Assembly: GCF_001422545.1 (NCBI RefSeq)
Contig: NZ_LMLE01000008.1
Coordinates: forward strand, 237,946 to 301,945
Direction of reading: 5' to 3'
From: Pedobacter sp. Leaf41
GTDB taxonomy: Bacteria; Bacteroidota; Bacteroidia; Sphingobacteriales; Sphingobacteriaceae
Length of the DNA: 64,000 bases
Shown here: in pieces, positions 42,366 through 51,667 of the stretch
Position numbering within the stretch: the stretch's first letter is position 1
Layout of the letters: each line of letters begins with the position of its first letter
Made by a program: the position numbers and the translations under genes
Notes under the pieces: generated by a model
Told to the model about the DNA's origin: nothing
The model's database searches: none
The model's input: only the letters and a program-made list of their open reading frames with translations

Positions 42366-42416
42366 GCTGAAAGTTTAGAAATGATAATTACCAACTAATT
42401 TATTAAATTTAATTTA

Positions 42417-43664
42417 ATGTTAACCAAATATGCTTCTGTTATCTACTTTGATATCCGCAAATTCGCCATTTGTGTAGCATTTATTTTGTTCGGTTTGTAT
42501 TCAAAGGCGCAAGAATTTACCTTTCCAGGAAATAAACAAAAGCAATCTATTCATTTTAAGTGTATCAAAAACTTAATGATCATTCCGGTTTTTGTAAATG
42601 AGAAAGGACCCTATAATTTCGTGCTGGATACCGGTGTAGGTCCAATGATCATCACAGATCCATCAATTATTGATACGTTAAATTTTGGTTTAATGCGAAA
42701 AATTAAATTGTCGGGCTTGGGTTTGGAAACGGTTGACGCTTATGTATCGCAAAATATTACGGCTAAAATAGGAAGCGCCAAAGTAAATCATATCCCCACA
42801 GCTATACTTAAAGAAGATTTGTTCAATCTATCTGGTCATTTAGGGATTAAAATTTACGGTTTAATTGGGTTCAGTTTCTTCAATAGTTTTATCGTTGACA
42901 TTCGTTACAGCGAGAATAGAATCATATTTAGCGATGTAAGCAGGAGGATAAAATATCGAGGAACCAAGGTGCCGATATTTATTGAGAACTTAAAGCCTTA
43001 TGTGGATGTTCAAGTAGACATTCCTAATAAGGGGAAAGTAAGCACACGGTTACTGATGGATACAGGGGCCAGCCATGCTTTATCAATGGAAATGTTAAAC
43101 GGAGATGCTTTCCCGCTTCCTGAGAAAACTATCAGGGCGAATTTAGGGATGAGCCTGAGCGGACAAATAAAGGGTTATATGGGCAGGATTAGCACTTTTT
43201 ATTTGGGGGGACATATTTTTAATGACGTAGTATCGGGTTTCCCGGACTTTGAATCCATTGCAAAAAAGATTGACTTAACTTTTCGCAATGGAAACCTGGG
43301 CGCCGAAATGCTAAGAAAATTTGATGTACAGCTAAATTACCAGGATCAGGTTATGTACCTGAAACCAAATAGCCTGGCTAGAGTTCCTTTCCAACATGAT
43401 ATGGTGGGTATGGTAATTTATCTGGATCAGGCAGAGTATAAGAGGGTAATCGTTGGCGAAATTGACGAAGGATCGCCAGCCGAAAAAGCAGGACTATGCC
43501 CGTACGATGAAATTATTGGCGTAAATTTTAAATCTATCAGTGCCTATACTTTAAATGATCTGACGGAGATGTTCAAATCAAAAGCTGATAAAACAGTTAT
43601 ATTGGAGGTTTATCGCGACAGCAAAGTTTTCTTTAAAGTAGTCAGGCTTGAAAAAAGGATTTAA
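42417..43664 (+). CDS. Retropepsin-like aspartyl protease with C-terminal PDZ domain
   Basis: A 415-residue exported protein. A hydrophobic start, about residues 14-31, is followed by two aspartyl-protease half-domains in one chain: FVLDTGVGP (D71) and LLMDTGASHA (D215). A PDZ domain, about residues 330-410, follows (GEIDEGSPAEKAGLCPYDEI). Such proteins are widespread in Bacteroidota and presumed periplasmic proteases; the two-DTG arrangement could form an active site within one molecule. Substrate unknown. It is divergent from the PBP4 gene. Confidence 0.85.
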   Translation: MLTKYASVIYFDIRKFAICVAFILFGLYSKAQEFTFPGNKQKQSIHFKCIKNLMIIPVFVNEKGPYNFVLDTGVGPMIITDPSIIDTLNFGLMRKIKLSGLGLETVDAYVSQNITAKIGSAKVNHIPTAILKEDLFNLSGHLGIKIYGLIGFSFFNSFIVDIRYSENRIIFSDVSRRIKYRGTKVPIFIENLKPYVDVQVDIPNKGKVSTRLLMDTGASHALSMEMLNGDAFPLPEKTIRANLGMSLSGQIKGYMGRISTFYLGGHIFNDVVSGFPDFESIAKKIDLTFRNGNLGAEMLRKFDVQLNYQDQVMYLKPNSLARVPFQHDMVGMVIYLDQAEYKRVIVGEIDEGSPAEKAGLCPYDEIIGVNFKSISAYTLNDLTEMFKSKADKTVILEVYRDSKVFFKVVRLEKRI

Positions 43665-43757
43665 CCTATTAGTAATTTTATAGTTACACAATGTTAATCA
43701 GGTAACAAGGCTATAACTTCGGGCTCTTATTATCATAAAGATCTTATAAACATATAA

Positions 43758-46271
43758 ATGAAGAAACAAGTGAAAGTACTGGCATTAGCTGGTATTATGG
43801 TGCTTGGTTTAGCTGGCATTGATTCAGCACAAGCACAAAAAAAAACGAAAAAGGGCACAACTAGTCCTGCAACTCCAGCAACAGCAGCAGCGGCGGCACC
43901 AAAAAAAGAAGGAATTAAGCCCTACTCAGAGGTGATTACATCAAAAGCCAAAACGACTAACGGATTATTCAAAACACACAAAGTGGATGATAAATGGTAT
44001 TTCGAAATACCAGATTCTATTATCAACCGTGAAATGCTGGTAGTTACGCGATTGGCAAAAGCGCCTGTAGGTATTAAAGTGGGCAACCAGCAATATGGTG
44101 GTGAAGAATTAAACGAGCAGGTTTGGAAATGGGAACGTAGAGGCAAACAGGTTTACATCCGTGTACCAAGTTATGCTACTAAAGCAGATTCTACTAGTGA
44201 TATGTACGAGTCGGTGCAAAACTCTAATCTTGCGCAGATTCTTGCGAGCTTCGAAATCAAGGCATATAATAAAGATACTTCGGGTATCGTAATCGATGTA
44301 ACTGACTTTTATAACGGCGATATTATGGCGATTGGTGCTACCGATCAAATCCGTAAAGCTTACAAAGTAATTACTTATGATGCCACTCGTTCTTATATCG
44401 ATACCGTAAAAACTTTTCCGATAAATATCGAAGTTAAGACCGCGAAAACTTATCGTGCTGCAGAATCTCCAACAGATAACAGCAACGGAGCGGTAACTTT
44501 CGAATTTAATACTTCGATGTTATTGTTGCCGAAAATTCCTGTGAAAGCTAGAATCATGGATAGTCGGGTGGGCTACTTTGGTCAATCTCAAATTGACTAC
44601 GGTACCGATGCACAAAAGGCAGAACGTACGGCTTACATTCACCGTTGGAATTTGGTTCCGAAGGATACCGCAGCTTATAAAAGAGGAGAATTAGTGGAGC
44701 CTGTTAAACCTATTATCATTTATATTGATCCGGCTACGCCGAAAAAATGGGTTCCATTTTTAATCCAGGGAATTAACGATTGGCAAGTAGCTTTTGAAGC
44801 AGCAGGTTTCAAAAACGCCATTTTTGGTAAACAAGCCCCAACACCTCAAGAAGATCCACAGTTTAGTGTAGAAGATTCCCGTTATTCGGTAGTTCGTTAC
44901 TTTGCTTCTGATATTCCAAACGCTTATGGGCCACATGTAAGCGATCCGCGTACTGGCCAAATTTTGGAAACACACATTGGTTGGTATCACAACGTAATGA
45001 GCTTATTGCGCAACTGGTACTTCGTTCAAACTGCAGCCATTAACCCTGAAGTGCGTAAAGCCAAGTTTTCTGATGTGCAAATGGGAGAATTAATTCGCTT
45101 CGTTTCTTCACATGAAATTGGCCATACACTAGGTTTGCCACATAACTTCGGTTCTAGCTATGCCTATCCTGTAGATTCGTTACGTTCGAAAGCATTTACC
45201 GATAAACATGGAACTGCACCTTCTATTATGGATTATGCCCGTTTCAATTACATTGCGCAACCTATTGATGGCGTAACCAAAATGCACCCACAAATTGGTG
45301 AATACGATAAGTGGTCAGTTAAATGGGGCTACTCTTGGATTCCTGGGAACAAAACTGCCGAGCAGGAAAAGGAAATCTTAAACCAATGGACTTTAAAAAA
45401 TGCTGGTAACCCACTTTATTTTTACGGAAGACAAGGTACATCGCTAGATCCTCGTTTGCAAAGCGAAGATTTGGGTGATAATGCGATGAAAGCAAGTACT
45501 TATGGTATTGCAAACTTAAAGCGCATTCTTCCAAACGTAGAAAAATGGACCTACCAAAAAGGTAAAGACTACAGCGATTTGAAAGAAATCTATACTGAAA
45601 TTGTTGGTCAATATAACCGCTACATGGGCCACGTACTTACCAATGTTGGTGGGATGAGCGAAAACTTCAAAACCTATGATCAAACTGGTCCGGTTTATAG
45701 TTACTTATCAAAAGCAAAACAAAAAGAAGCCGTTTCATTTTTTAATCAACAATTGTTTACTACCCCGCTTTGGTTAATTAACAATGATCAATTGAGTAAA
45801 TTTGATAACGGTACACTTTTAAATAGAATCAAAGCAGTGCAGGCCAACACTTTGGTTAATCTTTTAGCGGCACCACGAATTGCCCGTTTATTGGATAACG
45901 AAACTAAAAACGGCACTGCAAAAGCTTATACTTTACCTGAGTTATTTAAAGATATTAAAACTTCTGTTTTCGCCCCAAGCAGACCAGATGCATTTAAACG
46001 TAACTTACAAAGAGCATATGTAGATCGTTTAGGCTATTTAATGACAACTGAATCGGAATTGCCTCCAGGTTTCCCAGTTGAATCTGCTGCAAGTTATGGG
46101 TTAACGCCAATCAATGTGAGTTTATCAGATATTCGCCCCTTAGTGAGAGCAGAATTAAAAGCTTTGCAGGCTACAACAAAAGCTCGCTCAGTAGCTGGAG
46201 ATGCAATTGCAAAAGCGCATTACGATGACCTTACGGTTAGAATTAAAGATATTTTAGATCCCAAGAAATAA
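43758..46271 (+). CDS. Exported zinc metalloprotease of the metzincin type (DUF5117/DUF5118)
   Basis: An 837-residue protein with a signal peptide (about 1-26), then a low-complexity Thr/Ala/Lys linker. The N-terminal DUF5118-like region (EVITSKAKTTNGLF) and DUF5117 domain lead to the catalytic domain with the extended zinc site HEIGHTLGLPH (H452, H456, H462) and a Met-turn candidate SIMDYARF about 30 residues on. HExxHxxGxxH plus the Met-turn defines metzincins. It probably degrades proteins outside the cytoplasm. It is monocistronic and followed by a strong terminator. Confidence 0.88.
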   Translation: MKKQVKVLALAGIMVLGLAGIDSAQAQKKTKKGTTSPATPATAAAAAPKKEGIKPYSEVITSKAKTTNGLFKTHKVDDKWYFEIPDSIINREMLVVTRLAKAPVGIKVGNQQYGGEELNEQVWKWERRGKQVYIRVPSYATKADSTSDMYESVQNSNLAQILASFEIKAYNKDTSGIVIDVTDFYNGDIMAIGATDQIRKAYKVITYDATRSYIDTVKTFPINIEVKTAKTYRAAESPTDNSNGAVTFEFNTSMLLLPKIPVKARIMDSRVGYFGQSQIDYGTDAQKAERTAYIHRWNLVPKDTAAYKRGELVEPVKPIIIYIDPATPKKWVPFLIQGINDWQVAFEAAGFKNAIFGKQAPTPQEDPQFSVEDSRYSVVRYFASDIPNAYGPHVSDPRTGQILETHIGWYHNVMSLLRNWYFVQTAAINPEVRKAKFSDVQMGELIRFVSSHEIGHTLGLPHNFGSSYAYPVDSLRSKAFTDKHGTAPSIMDYARFNYIAQPIDGVTKMHPQIGEYDKWSVKWGYSWIPGNKTAEQEKEILNQWTLKNAGNPLYFYGRQGTSLDPRLQSEDLGDNAMKASTYGIANLKRILPNVEKWTYQKGKDYSDLKEIYTEIVGQYNRYMGHVLTNVGGMSENFKTYDQTGPVYSYLSKAKQKEAVSFFNQQLFTTPLWLINNDQLSKFDNGTLLNRIKAVQANTLVNLLAAPRIARLLDNETKNGTAKAYTLPELFKDIKTSVFAPSRPDAFKRNLQRAYVDRLGYLMTTESELPPGFPVESAASYGLTPINVSLSDIRPLVRAELKALQATTKARSVAGDAIAKAHYDDLTVRIKDILDPKK

Positions 46272-46364
46272 TTAGAAGGGTTGGAGTGTTAAGATCTTTA
46301 AAAGTTAAAAGGCTTCAAGCCGATCATCTGAACACTTAGTCATTCAAACCATTCTCTAAATTTA

Positions 46365-46404
46365 AAAACGGAGTAAGCCTATTAAGGTATACTCCGTTTT
46401 TTTT
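46365..46404 (+). terminator. Rho-independent terminator of the metalloprotease gene
   Basis: The 11-bp stem AAAACGGAGTA / TACTCCGTTTT with a 14-nt loop is followed by eight T. It lies about 95 bp after the stop and 25 bp before the next gene. Confidence 0.88.
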
Positions 46405-46428
46405 AATTTTATAGCAAATCCAAAACCC

Positions 46429-47295
46429 ATGCTTAAAAAACTATTTCCTCTCATCCTGATCACATCAATCGCATCTTTTAGTTACGCACAAAATCTCGAT
46501 TCGATAACGGTTGTAAAAACCAAATGGCAAAAAACACGGGTTGCCAAACAGGTTCGATTGTTTCGCCATCATTTTGATCAAAAAAACCTGTTTGCAGCAA
46601 ATGAAAATATTTCATTTCTTGAGATTAAAAATACAGGAAGAAAAGCCGTTTTTGCTTTAGGTGCTGAAGAAAAGGAATTGATTACCACCAGTAATTTTGG
46701 CATTCGTGATACCGCGATTGCAGCATTAAATGGAAATTTTTTCGATGTGAAAAACGGAGGTTCAGTAGATTTTGTTAAAGTAAACGGTAATATTATCAAC
46801 ACCAATCGTTTAGATAAAGACGGGAATAGGGCACGGCATCAGCAAGCAGCCGTGGTGATTGATAATGGGAAAATTTCAATTAAAAAATGGGATGGAACCG
46901 CAGATTGGGAAACAAAATTAATGGAACAAAACATCATGCTCAATGGACCATTATTAACTTATAATGATGTTGATGAGCTTTTAGATACGACTTCGTTTAC
47001 CCGTTTGCGCCACCCACGTACCTGTTTGGGTGTTAAACCGAACGGAAGAATAATTTTGTTAACAGTAGATGGGCGTAACGAAAAATCGGCCGGCATGAGT
47101 TTGCCTGAATTACGTAAACTGATGAAATGGTTGGGTTGCAAAAGTGCCATCAATTTTGATGGTGGAGGATCTACAACTTTATGGGTAGCTGGAATGCTAG
47201 ATGGCGGTGTGATCAATTATCCAACTGATAATAAGAAGTGGGACCATGAAGGCCAGCGTAAAGTAGCCAACGTGGTTTTAGTAAAAAAGAAATAG
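46429..47295 (+). CDS. Exported phosphodiester glycosidase family protein (NAGPA domain)
   Basis: A 288-residue protein with a signal peptide (about 1-20, ending SYA-Q). The NAGPA-type domain carries AALNGNFFDV, RHPRTCLGVKPNGRIILLTV, and the signature INFDGGGSTTLWV near residue 245. Characterised relatives uncover GlcNAc-1-phosphodiesters or act on teichoic-acid-like or exopolysaccharide links; the substrate here is unknown. It is followed 16 bp later by a lipoprotein gene in the same direction, suggesting an operon. Confidence 0.88.
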   Translation: MLKKLFPLILITSIASFSYAQNLDSITVVKTKWQKTRVAKQVRLFRHHFDQKNLFAANENISFLEIKNTGRKAVFALGAEEKELITTSNFGIRDTAIAALNGNFFDVKNGGSVDFVKVNGNIINTNRLDKDGNRARHQQAAVVIDNGKISIKKWDGTADWETKLMEQNIMLNGPLLTYNDVDELLDTTSFTRLRHPRTCLGVKPNGRIILLTVDGRNEKSAGMSLPELRKLMKWLGCKSAINFDGGGSTTLWVAGMLDGGVINYPTDNKKWDHEGQRKVANVVLVKKK

Positions 47296-47311
47296 TTATT
47301 TTAGCCTTTAC

Positions 47312-48238
47312 ATGATTAAGAACACGATACAAGTCTTTTTTTTAATATTGATACTATCTGCTTGTAGCAATAGAAACAAAAAAAATGATGCCAGTTTGAG
47401 GGATTTTGAATTTGCGCCCGTAAAGGGAATTCGTTATGAGGAAGTAAAACGCCGTTTTAGTAACGGATTATCGTTTAATGAACAGGGATTTATGCAAAAA
47501 CCTTCCTGGATTATTGAGGTAGTTTCTGAAGATACGATGTCGGCCTGGAGCCCGCAAAAACAGCGGATGCAAAACTTTTACTTACAATACGATCACGGCA
47601 ATGTGTACAACTTCGCAGAAGAATTTTTCAAAGTAAAACACATCAGTAAAGATAGTTTGGTGTTCCAACGGGTACAGGTAGATGGAAAGGTAATCGCTGA
47701 TGATATTCGATCAGATGTAAACATGACTTTTTATGCGCAGAGTTACATCAAAAATAAGCTTAAAACCACCGCGGAAATTCTGCAACGGCCTACAAAGGCA
47801 GATACAATATATATCGAAAAAAGAGCTGCAGAAGTAAACCGCACTGATACAACTGCATTCGCGGCGACAGAGCCGGTTCAGTTTCTGCCCAAAAGTAAAA
47901 TTGTTAAGGTAGAAAAGTTTAGCAGCGTAGATAAATTACAAAAGAGGACTTCTGCTTATGATTATATTTTTCCAAGGTATAGGATAGAGATCAATCGGGC
48001 TTATAAGGATTTTGCTTATGAGTGTTTGGCACTGGTGGATTATACCGGAACCCTAAAAATTTTGTCGGTAAACGGGGTGCTACCCGAAGCGGCAGAACCT
48101 AAGAAAAGAATGATGCAGGGCGTGGCAGATATCTACATCAGAAATCTGTTTGATGTGGCTCCGGGAACAACGCTTGGAATTCCGCACAATAGCGAAATTA
48201 CAGTGATGATTGTTGGGAAAGCAATTAAAAAGCCTTAG
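47312..48238 (+). CDS. Lipoprotein of unknown function
   Basis: A 308-residue protein with a clear lipobox (ILILSACS, C18) after a hydrophobic start. The mature part is basic, rich in Lys and aromatic residues, without cysteines, and I do not recognise a domain. A mid-protein stretch (RPTKADTIYIEKRAAEVNRT) looks like a flexible linker, followed by a beta-rich C-terminal half (FAYECLALVDYTGTLKILSV). It is co-oriented with the phosphodiester glycosidase and probably tethered to the same envelope. Confidence 0.7.
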   Translation: MIKNTIQVFFLILILSACSNRNKKNDASLRDFEFAPVKGIRYEEVKRRFSNGLSFNEQGFMQKPSWIIEVVSEDTMSAWSPQKQRMQNFYLQYDHGNVYNFAEEFFKVKHISKDSLVFQRVQVDGKVIADDIRSDVNMTFYAQSYIKNKLKTTAEILQRPTKADTIYIEKRAAEVNRTDTTAFAATEPVQFLPKSKIVKVEKFSSVDKLQKRTSAYDYIFPRYRIEINRAYKDFAYECLALVDYTGTLKILSVNGVLPEAAEPKKRMMQGVADIYIRNLFDVAPGTTLGIPHNSEITVMIVGKAIKKP

Positions 48239-48288
48239 TAATCTGCTGTTTACAAAATTTTAACGTTAAAAAAATGTTAAAATTTATT

Positions 48289-48316
48289 TTGATTTTAAAA
48301 ATTAAAACTTACCTTG
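48289..48316 (+). promoter_or_regulatory. Promoter of the cold-shock gene
   Basis: TTG at 48289-48291, an 18-bp spacer and TACCTTG (48310-48316, one T short of consensus) precede the csp ATG by 26 bp. The leader is short, unlike the long cspA leader of enterobacteria. Confidence 0.45.
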
Positions 48317-48342
48317 CAGACTTAATTTTAATATTTAATACA

Positions 48343-48534
48343 ATGCAAGAAGGCACAGTAAAATTCTTCAATGTAACTAAAGGTTTTGGCTTTATCGTAC
48401 CTGCGAATGGCGATAGCGAAATTTTTGTTCATTCAACAGGTCTTATCGACGAAATCCGTGAAAACGACAAAGTACAGTACGAAGTTGCTAACGGTAAAAA
48501 AGGCTTAAATGCCGTTAATGTGAAAGTAATTTAA
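48343..48534 (+). CDS. Cold-shock domain protein (CspA family)
   Basis: A 63-residue single cold-shock domain: MQEGTVKFFNVTKGFGFIVP with RNP-1 (KGFGFI), and RNP-2 degenerate as EIFVHSTGL. It binds single-stranded nucleic acid and acts as an RNA chaperone. A longer frame from 48274 adds an unrelated hydrophobic stretch read through the promoter, so the internal ATG is chosen. A terminator follows immediately. Confidence 0.93.
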   Translation: MQEGTVKFFNVTKGFGFIVPANGDSEIFVHSTGLIDEIRENDKVQYEVANGKKGLNAVNVKVI

Positions 48535-48555
48535 TTAACTATCATATTTACAATG

Positions 48556-48589
48556 AAGCCCTGATTGCATAAATCGGGGCTTTTTTTAT
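48556..48589 (+). terminator. Rho-independent terminator of the cold-shock gene
   Basis: The stem AAGCCCTGATT / AATCGGGGCTT (one T-G pair) is followed by a run of seven T. Confidence 0.88.
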
Positions 48590-48624
48590 TTTGAAACTTT
48601 AGGATTTCTTTCTGACTAATCTAC

Positions 48625-49155
48625 ATGATGACGAATTACTTTATTATCCCTGATTTGGGCAATTCTGGCCCTGATCACTGGCAAACGCATTTCGAAAATT
48701 CGGGCAGTAATTTTTGTCGGATTAACCAGAAAGAATGGGATGCGCCGGCTGCGAAAGACTGGATTGAAAAAATTGAATCAACGCTATCAAAATACGATTT
48801 ATCTACTGTGGTTTTAATTGGTCATAGTCTTGGTTGTACCGCCATTGCCAATTGGGCCAAAGAGTATAAAAAAGTAATTAAAGGAGCTTTGCTGGTTGCG
48901 CCGAGCGATCTTGAGGCATCACGCTACAATTTCCCAACGGTGGGTTTTGATCGTGTTCCGTTAGGTAAAATAAATTTCAAAACCATTGTGGTGGCCAGTT
49001 CAAATGATGAATGGGTAAGCCTGGAAAGGGCTCAGTTTTTTGCGGCGCAATGGGACAGCGAATTTATCAATATTGGAAAAGCAGGTCATATCAATGCGGT
49101 TTCTGGCTTTGGCGAATGGCCCGAAGGACTAGAAATTTTGAAAAGATTAGCCTAA
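48625..49155 (+). CDS. RBBP9/YdeN-type alpha/beta hydrolase
   Basis: A 176-residue small hydrolase. Family signatures are YFIIPDLGNSGPDHWQ at the start, the nucleophile in LIGHSLGCTAIANWA, and a late GHINAVSGFGEWPEGLEIL with the catalytic His. Serine hydrolase activity is known for the family, but the substrate is not. Start ATG at 48625, with a second Met at codon 2. It is monocistronic, convergent with the sigma operon. Confidence 0.88.
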   Translation: MMTNYFIIPDLGNSGPDHWQTHFENSGSNFCRINQKEWDAPAAKDWIEKIESTLSKYDLSTVVLIGHSLGCTAIANWAKEYKKVIKGALLVAPSDLEASRYNFPTVGFDRVPLGKINFKTIVVASSNDEWVSLERAQFFAAQWDSEFINIGKAGHINAVSGFGEWPEGLEILKRLA

Positions 49156-49230
49156 CGCAGCTCTCGCAGAGTTCTACAGATCCAGCCAGCATATTGCTGC
49201 TTAGAACATTCGATTTCTGCGAAGCAGATA

Positions 49231-49713
49231 TTATTTATGAGTCATCTGTTTCCTCAACAAATAATCAATAAAAATCAACCCAATTACTAAGTCAGCAAAA
49301 AGAAAACTATAAAGGACTGTTGGACTAATGTACTTCTCCCAGTTAAAATCAGCATTTAATTTCAAGTCGAAGTCAGTGGTTGTAAAGTCTATATTAAAAA
49401 GCGCATAACCCAATAGCGTCACCAAGGATAAAATAAAGAACCCCCCAATACCGTAAATAATACGGGTGTTCACTTTCGTTTTTAGGGCAACCGGAGCCGG
49501 GGCTAAGGATATACTTTCCATCACATTCCTGGTAAATGACATGGAAGGTTCGTCAAGCTCTATTTTGCCAAAAGCTATATTCAAACTTAATAATTCTTCA
49601 TATTGAAGTTTGATTTCGGCATTTGTATTAATCTTTTCTTCAATGGATTTGGCTTCCGCAGCATCCAAATTACCATCGATGTAATCCCAAAGCTGTTGTT
49701 CTATTGTGTTCAT
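49231..49713 (-). CDS. Putative anti-sigma factor, membrane-bound
   Basis: A 160-residue protein. The N-terminal cytosolic helical region (MNTIEQQLWDYIDGNLDAAE) resembles the zinc-free anti-sigma fold, though without the HxxxCxxC zinc site. Two transmembrane helices follow, about residues 85-107 and 128-150. Its start overlaps the end of the sigma gene by 4 bp. The pairing with an ECF sigma factor is the main argument for the role. Confidence 0.75.
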   Translation of the reverse strand: MNTIEQQLWDYIDGNLDAAEAKSIEEKINTNAEIKLQYEELLSLNIAFGKIELDEPSMSFTRNVMESISLAPAPVALKTKVNTRIIYGIGGFFILSLVTLLGYALFNIDFTTTDFDLKLNADFNWEKYISPTVLYSFLFADLVIGLIFIDYLLRKQMTHK

Positions 49714-50291
49714 AGTAACTCTTTTACTTCATCATGTAACAAATATTGTAATTTTTCTTTAAGCCTTTGCCTCGCCCGATGCAATTTCACTTTGATTGTA
49801 TTAGACTCCCTATTTAAAGCTTTGCCAATCTCCTCCAAACTTTGTTCTCCTTGGTAAAACATCGTTATAATTGCCGCATCATCGGGCATCAGCAATTGTA
49901 TCGCCTGGTTCAAAAATTTATGACTGTCTTGCTTTTCGTATCCATTTGCATTGAAGCTCGAGGTATGGTTTTCGAGTTGCAAAAAGGTTTCTTCATCGTT
50001 AATGGACGAAGTATCCAATCGCTTTTTGCGCAAGAAAGTCATGGCTGTGGTATAAGTAATAGTGTACAGCCAGGTGCTAAACTTTGCTGTTTGCTTAAAG
50101 GTTCCCAGTGCTTTATAGGCTTTAATAAAACAATCCTGGGCAATTTCTTCTGCATCTTCCCTGTTTTTTGCAAATCGTAAAGCAAGCGTAAACACGAATC
50201 GTTGATGCCTTTTGACCAACAAAGCATATTGAGCGGAATCTCCGTTCAACACATTTTGAATCAGCACCAAATCTGTAAGTGTTTGCTCCAT
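49710..50291 (-). CDS. ECF-type RNA polymerase sigma factor
   Basis: A 193-residue sigma-70 family factor. Region 2 (FTLALRFAKNREDAEEIAQD, then FIKAYKALGTF) and region 4 (SLEEIGKALNRESNTIKVKL, then HRARQRLKEKL) are present without sigma-1.1, as in ECF factors. It is followed by the membrane protein that overlaps it by 4 bp, the usual sigma/anti-sigma order. Target promoters are not identifiable here. Confidence 0.92.
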   Translation of the reverse strand: MEQTLTDLVLIQNVLNGDSAQYALLVKRHQRFVFTLALRFAKNREDAEEIAQDCFIKAYKALGTFKQTAKFSTWLYTITYTTAMTFLRKKRLDTSSINDEETFLQLENHTSSFNANGYEKQDSHKFLNQAIQLLMPDDAAIITMFYQGEQSLEEIGKALNRESNTIKVKLHRARQRLKEKLQYLLHDEVKELL

Positions 50292-50440
50292 ATTTGAATG
50301 TAAGACTACATTCGTGATTCGGAGGTTACAGGGCTGCAGAAAAAGTTATGAATTATCAGTTACCGGTTATCATTTACCAGTTATAAGTTGCGGGTTGCAA
50401 GTTTGGGCGCAAAGGTTATTGCTTTTAAAAGTCTTTGCAT

Positions 50441-50522
50441 CCAGCCATATAACTTTTAACATTCAACGCTCAACGCATACCCACCCAACTATTTACCCAG
50501 CCATTTAACTTTTAACATTCAA
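50441..50522. repeat. Direct repeat in the gap before the SMR gene
   Basis: Two 26-bp copies, starting at 50441 and 50497, differ at one base and contain CCAGCCAT and AACTTTTAACATTCAA. GTTACCGGTTATCATTTACC-like and GGTAACAGGTAACC pieces flank them. The 280-bp gap between the sigma start and the SMR stop holds these repeats and no gene. Confidence 0.6.
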
Positions 50523-50572
50523 TTTTCAACCGATAAACACCCAGCCCGGTAACACAGGTAACAGGTAACCGA

Positions 50573-50893
50573 TTAATGCGATGCGAAAAACTTCAACCCT
50601 GCGATAGATCCAATTAAGGTACAAATAAAAAATATTCGCCAGAAGGTTGCAGGCTCATTGAAATAAATAATGCCAATAAGTACCGTTCCGACAGCGCCGA
50701 TTCCGGTCCAAACCGCATACGCCGTGCCCATAGGTAGCGTTTGAGTGGCTTTATTAAGCAAAACAAAACTTAAAGTAATACAAACGAAGAAAGCGATACT
50801 CCATTTAATATTCGAAAAATTATTAGAAAGCTTTAAGCAGGTAGTGAAGCCAACTTCGAAAAGGCCGGCAATAATTAAAATGATCCAGTTCAT
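50573..50893 (-). CDS. SMR-family small multidrug exporter
   Basis: A 106-residue four-helix membrane protein of the small multidrug resistance family. The conserved membrane glutamate sits in AGLFEVGFTTCLK (E13 region), and PMGTAYAVWTGIGAVGTVLIG is the classic TM3 motif. The ATG at 50893 is chosen; a longer frame from 50923 overlaps the -7 box region and starts MYFCRNN. SMR pumps export cationic dyes or guanidinium; the subclass cannot be settled by eye. It lies 73 bp after the Crp/Fnr gene in the same direction. Confidence 0.9.
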   Translation of the reverse strand: MNWIILIIAGLFEVGFTTCLKLSNNFSNIKWSIAFFVCITLSFVLLNKATQTLPMGTAYAVWTGIGAVGTVLIGIIYFNEPATFWRIFFICTLIGSIAGLKFFASH

Positions 50894-50912
50894 AACGTAA
50901 TGATTGTTTCGG

Positions 50913-50920
50913 CAAAAGTA
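50913..50920 (-). promoter_or_regulatory. -7 box of the SMR gene
   Basis: The minus strand reads TACTTTTG, a full TAnnTTTG match, giving a leader of about 15 nt before the ATG at 50893. Confidence 0.5.
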
Positions 50921-50965
50921 CAATACCTTGCTTGGCCCACATTTTACAAATGTTAAAAAATAGAT

Positions 50966-51532
50966 TTATTTGCAGGCCGCTCTAATTCTGCTTAAAGTAA
51001 CCTGTGTTACGCCTAAGTAAGAAGCAATATGTTTCAAAGCTACTCTTTTAATAAGATCAGGAGATTGAACAATAAAATCACGATATCTTTCTGTGGCATC
51101 CTTAAACGAACGGTCGATTAATCTTTTCTCAGTAGCAATTAATTCTCTTTCAGCAATTTTTCTACCCCAATTAGCAAGCGGTAAATGTTCGTTATAAAGC
51201 TCAAATAAATCGCGGAGATGAATTTGATATAAGACCGAATCCTCTAAAAGTTCGATATTTTCATAGCCAGGTTTATTGTTAATGTAACTGTTGTAAGAAA
51301 GCAACACATCGCCAGCTTGCCCAAACCAAAAAGTAATTTGCTGGTTTTCCCCAATAGAGTAAGCTCTGGCAATACCAGTTTCTAAGATGTAAAAGTAAGG
51401 TTCAACTTTTTCAGCGTGGATTAAAATAGTGCCTTTTTTGTGATTGACTACCTTGAAATAATTAGCCAGCAAGGATAAAGCATCATCGCCCAATGCAGTA
51501 AATAACTCGGTATTTTTTAATTTCTCTTGCAA
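50966..51532 (-). CDS. Crp/Fnr-family transcriptional regulator
   Basis: A 188-residue regulator. The N-terminal cyclic-nucleotide-binding-like barrel (GTILIHAEKVEPYFYILETG) lacks the phosphate-binding RSAL sequence of true cAMP binders and has no iron-sulphur cysteine cluster, so it probably senses another ligand. The C-terminal winged helix includes LKHIASYLGVTQVTLSRIRA. Such Bacteroidota regulators often control neighbouring transporters; the downstream SMR pump is a candidate target, which is inference. Confidence 0.88.
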   Translation of the reverse strand: MQEKLKNTELFTALGDDALSLLANYFKVVNHKKGTILIHAEKVEPYFYILETGIARAYSIGENQQITFWFGQAGDVLLSYNSYINNKPGYENIELLEDSVLYQIHLRDLFELYNEHLPLANWGRKIAERELIATEKRLIDRSFKDATERYRDFIVQSPDLIKRVALKHIASYLGVTQVTLSRIRAACK

Positions 51533-51667
51533 ATTGTGAAGTAATTAAATAAAGCTATAATTTTTTTTGAGCAGGCCTGTAACCTGATTAAAATTTATGT
51601 AGTCATAATACACAGAACACGGTTCAGTAAAAGATAAATAAATTATTAACATTTAAAATACAACACC

